NCBI GenBank assembly: GCA_013420905.1
Contig: JAAXNY010000001.1
Coordinates: 7,440,001-7,504,000, forward strand
DNA from: Collybia mongolica
Lineage: Eukaryota > Basidiomycota > Agaricomycetes > Agaricales > Clitocybaceae
Length of the DNA: 64,000 nucleotides
Direction: 5' to 3'
Under the pieces are notes generated by a model that worked only from the letters and a program-made list of their open reading frames with translations, ran no database searches and had not been told where the DNA came from. Of this stretch, positions 56,913 to 64,000 are shown in pieces. A program made the position numbers and the translations under genes. Each line of letters starts with the position of its first letter. The first letter of the stretch is position 1.

Positions 56913-59900
56913 ATGGAGCGCGAAATAGATCAAGTCGTACAAGCCATAAGCATCGCATCTGATCCGAACCAGGTTGCGCTTCACCAACAGGCCCTTGCAT
57001 TTGTTTCCACCATTCAACAGAATGCAGCTACTACCTGGCGGCTAGCGCTCCCCATCTTCGTGGACCGCAACGAAGAAGGCTCGAGAAAACACCCTCCGCA
57101 AGCCCGCTTCTTTGCTCTTCGTGTATTGGATGAATTCTTTGACAATCGGTGAGTCATATTCGTAATGTGTGAGCAGGGGTACGGATGCGGTACATTACTA
57201 TTGGTTGAGCTTATTTGCTTTGGGCTGGCTCTGGGGGATTCTTCTCTTGGGTTTTACTCTATTTTTCGGCGATACTCGTCAACTAACTATAGATTTCAAC
57301 CAGTTTCGAGCCTTTAGACGACGAAACTTTTCGCACTCTCCAACAGGCCCTAGTGTCTTACATTCAGTCGGAGTATGTCCTTGGGTCGGCAGAGGCGGAT
57401 GCTGCCTGTACGCATCGCACACTTTCTATCTCATCTCTGCGTTGACCCAAACCCATTAGTCCTCAGAAATAAATTCTCCCACACGTTAACTCTCTTCTTT
57501 CTATGCACCTACATCGACCAATGGCCCACCTTCTTCTCGGATCTGTTTACACTCATTCGCCCCACGGACACTTCCGCCTTCAATCGCCACATCTCACTTC
57601 TCTTTTTCCACATCGTACTCGAGATCTCCGGGGAAGTGGCGGACCAAATGATAAAATCGGCCCGTCCTTATGATGCTGACCGCCATGCACGCGATGGGCG
57701 GGTGCGGGATGCTGTTAGGGAGAGGGATGCGGCGCGTATTAACGAGGCTGTGTTGACTCTGGTGGCAGAGGGATCAGAAAGAATGGGAAGCCTGCGTAAA
57801 CGCGAAGACTCGTCGCGCGAGCTAGATGGAGCGATTGAGGTAGTGGATTGGGGTATAAGGACGTTCGGCTCCTACGTAGGTGAGTCGCAAACCTACCTCG
57901 GGCTCTGTACCTTGGTGAACTGCTTTCTAGGTTGGATTGATATCAACTTGACCATTACCCCAACGACCGTGCCGCTCCTCTTCAATCTACTTGCGGATCC
58001 TTCACTCCCTATCCGCCTAGCAACCTCAGTTGCGCTCCTTAGAATCATTGCAAAGGGGTTAAAGGAACCTAGTGATAAACTAAACCTACTCAAAGTGCTC
58101 TCGCTGGGAGATGTGCTGGATGCCTTAGAGGCCAAGACGAGGACACAACAGATTGATCGGGGCTCCGAAACAGATGAAGGAGAAGAATCTTATCGAGAAG
58201 CATTGGGGAAGTTATTCAATGTACTCGGTCTTGAAATGGCGAAACTAACCGATGTACGTGTTGGTGCTCCAGTTCGGTGTCGGTCCGCTGATGAAATTTC
58301 TAGGATTGTCCGGATCAGAGTGTCGCTACGGAAGCGTCTACACATATGACTCAGTTGCTACCTGTCATGCTCCGATTTCTGGCAGACCCGTACGATGATA
58401 CGTGTTCTACTGTATTCCCCATGCTCCAGGTCATCCTTAGTGGCGTGAGTTTGAGCATCGTTGCTTTTGGGCTCTCGTAGTGACGTAATTTTTTTTTTGC
58501 AGTACAAGCGCACTCGAAAGATGTCTTCAGGTCCGATCGACGAAACAAAACGATCTTTTCTGGCCTCTCTTCTCCAAGTACTATTGACAAAAATGAAATG
58601 GGACCCTGATGCGGACCCTGACGATGTCGACGAAGACGACAATGCCGAATTCGAGAAGATGCGGAAGGTGAGAGTAGTCTCCGCTTTGCGAGACACCAAT
58701 CGAACAGATATTTGATTGAAGGAGTTGCGAACTTTTATGGATTCGATTCTATCGATCGACCAGGACCTGGTCACTGGCGCAGTCCGCACACTCGCTTTGA
58801 ACACCATTTCGGCATACCAGAGTGGGGTCTCACTCAAATGGCACGATGCAGAGCTTGGTATATACTTGGTCTTCATATTTGGTGAGATCAACAAGAGTAA
58901 GCACTTTCTAATCTGATGAATCGCATGACCCCCCAATTGACCTATTACCAAGCTGGTGGAAAAGGTCGCGCAGCGTTCTGCCAAGCACCCGCCGTGGAAA
59001 AGGAAAAACGAAAGGTCACTGACTATTCGGAGTATCCTCTAACAACTCATGGAGAAATGCTTTACGCTCTTGTGCAATCCGGAATATCGTCGTATCCGCA
59101 TCGAACTGTGTCCCTTCAGTATTTTGAAACAGTTGCCCGATATACCGACTTTTTCAAGATTCGAAAGGAATGTATCATCCCGACGCTGGAAGCTATGGTC
59201 GACGTTCGGTTCGTTAAAAATAAGCTCCTTTAGTCAAATCACCAACCTGATATTTTATGAAGCGGCCTGCACAACGAGAACTCGGCCTTCCGCCTGAGAT
59301 TATACTACCTGTTCCACCGGTTTATCAAGGAAGGCAGGAACGACATCCCATCGAATATCAGCGCCAACATCATCGACAGCATTCGAGATCTATTAACGAT
59401 TGGGGTGGAAATCCCGGAACTCGAGGACGCAGATGCCGACCTTTTGACAGAGTCTGTCAAAACTTCCACCTTTGACTCACAACTGTATCTCTATGAGACT
59501 GCTGGCATCCTTTGCTCCCTTGTTTTCAAGGCGCCAGAACAACAGTCCGCACTACTGCTTTCGTTGGTGAAACCACTCATGGACGAACTATCTGTCAATC
59601 TCCAAGCGTCGACCCAGGGCGGACAAGACATTACTCCCATAGTTAAAGTTCATCATATCATTATGGCACTTGGAAATATCTCGAAAGGATTTCCTGATTA
59701 CCCTTCGACATTACCTGAAGGCTATATCCTGCCGCCTCTAGATGTTTTCGCACAGGTTGCTCAGGCAATCCTTGTGTGCTTAGAGGCGATGAATGTGTTC
59801 AAGGTCGTTCGGGATGCGGTGTGTAGTTTCATTGTATATATGTTTGAAGCTTACGTTCTTCGTTGTTTAGACACGTTTTGCCTTCGCCAGGATTCTAGCG

Positions 59901-60844
59901 ACCGCAGGTTCCAGTGTTACCCAATTTATACCACCACTTATGTCTAATCTTTTGGCTCATTTCGAGCCATCAGAGTTAGTTGATTTTATGAACTTCATCG
60001 GGCTCTTGATCCACAAACTCCAGGTTAGTTTATTCCTTTTGTGCCTAAGGTCCCTTTTCTCAGATTTTTCGGGGTTTGTAGAGAGACATGTTTGACGTTT
60101 TAGATCAACTCATCGGTCCGCTCAGCGCTCACATCACAGCACTATTATCTCAACCTATATCCGGCACGGACGATCAAAGGGCTCACGTAGATACGAAAAA
60201 GGCCTACCTTGCCCTGCTAAACAATATAATGGCTGCGAAGCTTCATGGAATATTTACGTCTGAGAGTATGTTATTCTTATCATATTGTTCAACTGATATC
60301 TCATGCCACTGCTGCTTGCAGGAAATTACGGCGGGTTTGAAACCCTAATCGAAAGCATGCAACGGTTGGCAGAGGATGTCTCTGATCCTCCGAGCCAAAA
60401 AGTTGCCTTCACATTTTTGAACCGATGCGTCAGCACCTGGGGTCAGCCTTCGAATGACGGACAAACAGCTCAAGACGGGTTACCTGGCTTCGAGCGTTTC
60501 ATTTATGAGCAACTTGTTCCCACCGCGTTCCGGGTGCCGTCGTTGCCTGAATTCAACTTGAAAGACGGTCAAATGATGGTTGTGAGTAAAAACCAGTTTC
60601 ACCTGACAGTGAATCACCATCACTGATACCTCCGCAGGTACTTCATGAAATTGCCAACCTCCTACAGACGATTGTCCAAACCAGGGGCGCAGAAGCCTAC
60701 AATTACTTCCTCTCGGTTTTTCTCCCATCACAAAACTGGCCCCAGGTCACAGCATTGGATTTCACTGCAAAATTACGTGATATGGACGGCAAGACCTTCC
60801 GCAAGTACTTTACAGATTTTGTCCGTTCCTCGGGTTCTTCATAG
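56913..60844 (+). CDS. los1: Exportin-T (tRNA nuclear exporter, Los1/Xpot)
   Basis: More than a dozen exons chain from MEREIDQVVQAISIASDPNQ to FTDFVRSSGSS. This importin-beta-family transporter carries mature tRNAs out of the nucleus with Ran-GTP. Landmarks of the family include FFALRVLDEFFDNR, SYIQSEYVLGSAEADAA, LRNKFSHTLTLFFLCTY, HISLLFFHIVLEISGEVADQ, GWIDINLTITPTTVPLLFNL, LLPVMLRFLADPYDDTCSTV, FRLRLYYLFHRFIKEGRNDI, and the closing MDGKTFRKYFTDFV. The whole protein is predicted to be HEAT-like helical repeats. Total coding length (about 1,000 residues) fits the family. Exon joins were checked by eye at most boundaries. No stop or frameshift remains. The ATG at 56913 matches the usual N-terminus. 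Confidence 0.93.
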
Positions 60845-61533
60845 CATTATTTTTTGACTAACTTTAGACCACATCACCTCGCTATCACGTCTTACATACA
60901 TCTTGCCTCCCATCAATCTTACACTTTCTCGCTATTTGATAATTTGGAATCAAAGGCTTATGTGCCAATGCCACCTTACGTGCTTCATTTGTATTTGATT
61001 CTTCCAGTCTGTTTCCATCATACCTGTATGGTCGCGTCTGCGCCTTCCATCAGAATGGAGCCTACGTACCATGAAGTAGCTCCGTCTGATGCATAATTCT
61101 CTACTGGGATCAGGCCATGACATAATTTTGCCAGTCTCGTGGCCAGATATGAGGATTGGCGAATGGGACGCTCTGCTTGCGGGTGGGCCACCAGGAAGGG
61201 GTCTCGTTTTTGGCGACGCGTTCTTTGCTAAGGCCCTCAGATAATAGCATGAGCAAACATGGCTACAAGCGCGCTTGACCGGCGTAACGACCTCGAAGTT
61301 GTCGGTCCCTGACTCATTCCAGCACAATGTCCAGTGGTACGCCGATTTTTCAGTCGTTATGAGGAAGATACTCCTAACACGAACTTCAAGTTGCACGTCG
61401 AGGGAAGCCCACAATTGTGTGTGATTTTCCCCCCTCAGTATTGTCCAGTTCTGATGTTCCTGGCCATCACAGAAACCACCACGTAAGGTTAGTGATACAC
61501 GACTCAACTTTGGCTGTGCTTATATGGTGTATT
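60845..61533. other. Intergenic region, should contain the first cullin-3 exon
   Basis: Cullin-3 needs an upstream exon with the start codon, but I could not place it. A 185-codon minus-strand frame (60950-61507) has no recognisable content and overlaps the space needed for the cullin promoter. Confidence 0.5.
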
Positions 61534-64000
61534 TAGCATAACGTGTCATTCTCGGCTGAGAAAACATGGGCTACACTAGCAAACAATATCCGCGAGATTC
61601 ACAACCATGATGCATCCAACTTATCCTTCGAAGAGAACTACCGGTTCGCATACAATATGGTCCTCCATAAAGAAGGGAAAATGCTTTATGATGGTGTCAA
61701 TAGGCTTGTGGCAGAGAATCTCGATGCTCTGGCTAAAGATAGGGTTATACCTACATTCCCTACTGGTGGTAGCAGTGATCCCATGCATCAGAGCCAGGAA
61801 GGAGATCTTTTATTAAAGGCATTAAGGAGTACTTGGGATGATCATATTGGCAATATGACGAAACTCGGGCAACTCCTGAAATACATGGTAACATTTCGCT
61901 ATATTTCTCCGGGCTTGACCAACTCACTTGATTTCTAGGATCGAGTGCATACGAAAACAGCCAACGTTCCGGAGATATTCCCTGCAGGACTTACCCTGTT
62001 CATTAAACATATCATTCGCCCTCCAATACGAGATCATATTATCACCGCTATTATGAATCAAATTCGGTTTGAACGCGACGGCTATACTATCAATCAATCC
62101 TCGGTAAAAGGCTGTGTCGACGTTCTCAAAAGTCTCTGGGTCGATGAAGCAAGCAATATGACGGTGTATCAACAATACTTGGAACCGGCTTTCCTCCGCG
62201 AGAGCGAGGTCTTCTATAAAGCTGAGGGTCTTAAATTATTGGAGAGCTGTGATGCTCCCGAATTTCTGGCCAGGGCGAGTCCATCTCCGAAATATCTGAC
62301 CTTCATCGCTTATTTATTAGTAGGTGGAAAGTCGATTTGAAAATGAAGATTTACGCACTCACCATTACCTACATCGCCAAACTGCTTTGCCGCTTCAAAA
62401 GATCTTGCAAGACAACCTTTTGACTCCCCATCTGTTTACTATCATATCGCTCCCAAACTCCGGTCTGGACAATATGATCGATACGGACAAAATATCAGAT
62501 TTGTCTCGTCTCTTTCAATTATTTATCATGGTCTCAGAAGGATTGCCATGCCTCAAAAGATCATTGAAAAACTCGATTACGCGACGAGGGCAAGAGATCA
62601 ACCGCATTTCCCTTGGTAGCGAGGTAAGTGATATTATAGTTGATGCATCTGAAGGAAAGGGGAAAGGGAGAGGCCGTCCCCCAGCTGTGTCACAGACCTT
62701 GTCGTTGGCTCTGAAATGGGTGCAAGATGTGCTTGACCTCAAGGACAAATTTGATTATGTGTGGAAACAAGCGTTCAAAAAAAATCGCGAGATTGAAAGT
62801 GCACTTAATGAGGTATGAGGCTACCATGCCCACGGTCGCCGAAGCTTTTATTTTTGTTGCTTTTTAGGCTTTCGAATCGTTCATCAATAATAATGAGAAG
62901 GCCCCAGAATATATCTCTTTGTTCATTGACGACAATCTGAAGAAGGGACTCAAAGGAGTGAGTACACGATCACTGCCCGATTGTTAGGGCTCATGATTTT
63001 GCAGAAAACGGATGCTGAGGTCGATTCGGTGCTGGACAAGACGATAACAGTCTTCCGATATCTGACAGACAAGGACGTGTTTGACCGATATTATAAGTCT
63101 CATCTATCGAAACGCCTTCTTCATGGGCGTTCTGTTTCTGACGATGCAGAACGTGGAATGCTGGCTAAACTTAAAGTAGAATCCGGCTTCCAGTTTACCC
63201 AGAAGATGGAGGGCATGTTTAACGATATGAAACTCTCCGCGGATACAATGAAAGCATACAAAAGTCATCTGGAGGCGACCACAGTGCGTGACACCCCTTA
63301 TAATAACATACATGATTTCTGATGTGTCAATTAGCCGCCGGATATCGAGCTCTCCGTCATTGTTATGACCGCGACATATTGGCCCATGACCCACACCGAG
63401 TCCGCGTGTACACTCCCCTTGGCGATGTCGAAGGCTGTTGGATCATTTGAGCAGTTCTATCTTTCAAGGCATTCTGGTCGACGTCTGACCCTACAACCTG
63501 CATTGGGTAATGCGGACGTGAAGGTATCTTTCAAGGCGAAGAAAATTGAATTAAACGTGTCAACATTCGCACTTGTGATCCTTCTCTTATTCGAAGACGT
63601 TGACGATGATGAATTCCTAACATATTCGGTAAAGACTGTTTTTTGTCTCTCTTGAGACTAGAACTGATGCTAGTCGTACCACAAGGAAATTAAACAGGCT
63701 ACATCGATCGTTGATAGCGAACTCCAACGAAACCTCCAATCGTTGGCTTGCGCTAAGTTTAAGGTTCTCAAGAAACATCCTCCAGGAAGGGAAGTCAACG
63801 AAGACGACTCGTTTTCATTTAATGATGAATTTACTGCACCGCTATCGAAAATCAAGATCAACACTATATCTTCGAAGGTCGAAAGCAATGAGGAGAGAAA
63901 AGAAACAAGGGTTCGTATCGATGAAGAGCGAAAGCACCAGACGGAGGTATTTCCGACCTTCTCTTCCAGGGTCGCGAGACTGATCCTACCGATCCCAGGC
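61534..64000 (+). CDS. cul3: Cullin-3, ubiquitin ligase scaffold (both ends incomplete)
   Basis: Exons chain in frame from HNVSFSAEKTWATLANNI to the window edge. The first codons follow a TTTAG acceptor (61534), so the true N-terminal exon lies upstream and was not found. Cullin-3 scaffolds BTB-adaptor ubiquitin ligases. Landmarks are NLSFEENYRFAYNMVLHKEG, DRVHTKTANVPEIFPAGLTL, EFLARVESRFENEDLRTHHY, KAPEYISLFIDDNLKKGLKG, FDRYYKSHLSKRLLHGRSVS, FTQKMEGMFNDMKLSADTM and KEIKQATSIVDSELQRNLQS. A Gly/Lys insertion (SEGKGKGRGRPP) extends one loop. One intron (62275-62323) begins with GC rather than GT. The C-terminal winged-helix with the neddylation lysine lies beyond the window. Confidence 0.93.

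Noticed and set aside
60950..61507. 185-codon minus-strand frame next to cullin-3
   Set aside because: It would leave almost no room for the cullin promoter and first exon, and it has no recognisable domain.

Overview
This is nuclear DNA from a filamentous basidiomycete, most likely an agaricomycete. Protein genes sit close together on both strands and are cut by many introns of about 45-60 nt with GT...AG ends. The gene content (F-box proteins, a DUF6534-type membrane protein, a cytochrome P450, an NPC/NSA-type aquaglyceroporin, Tc1-like and I/Tad-like elements) fits that group. I cannot name the species. No tRNA, rRNA or CRISPR array could be supported.

Left part (1-3.1 kb): an unrecognised gene runs off the left edge. 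A divergent gene encodes a coiled-coil protein with a basic tail.

Transposon island (3.1-15.7 kb): a decayed copy of part of the window's own ataxin-2 gene is followed by a dead cytochrome P450. The P450 is split by an intact 1,608-bp Tc1-like transposon. A dead 6.4-kb LINE, with a poly-A tail and a 14-bp target duplication, lies just downstream. DNA next to the Tc1 element has lost essentially all CpG. The stop codons and catalytic changes in the P450 and LINE are mostly the expected products of CpG deamination.

Core gene block (15.7-38.1 kb): an F-box protein, ataxin-2/Pbp1, the spindle-checkpoint kinase Bub1 (carrying an array of six ABBA-like Cdc20-binding motifs), an unrecognised Ser/Pro-rich protein, a cryptic DUF6534 membrane-protein gene, a GNAT acetyltransferase, RNase H2 subunit A, the tri-snRNP protein Snu66/SART1, and a small complex I subunit that shares a 104-bp promoter with Snu66.

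Right part (40-64 kb): an aquaglyceroporin, a zinc-independent medium-chain reductase, a small membrane protein, a 3.15-kb DNA transposon with TA duplications and an intact spliced DDE transposase, a Gln/Pro-rich protein, a GH5 exo-beta-1,3-glucanase, an unrecognised single-span membrane protein, an F-box-like protein, exportin-T, and a cullin-3 gene cut by the right edge.

The genes are mostly unrelated housekeeping functions and do not form a biosynthetic cluster or operon-like system. The most notable signals are the CpG decay around the transposons, the hairpin-like Tc1 ends, the Bub1 motif array, and the ataxin-2 fragment. I did not find a clearly new multi-gene system.
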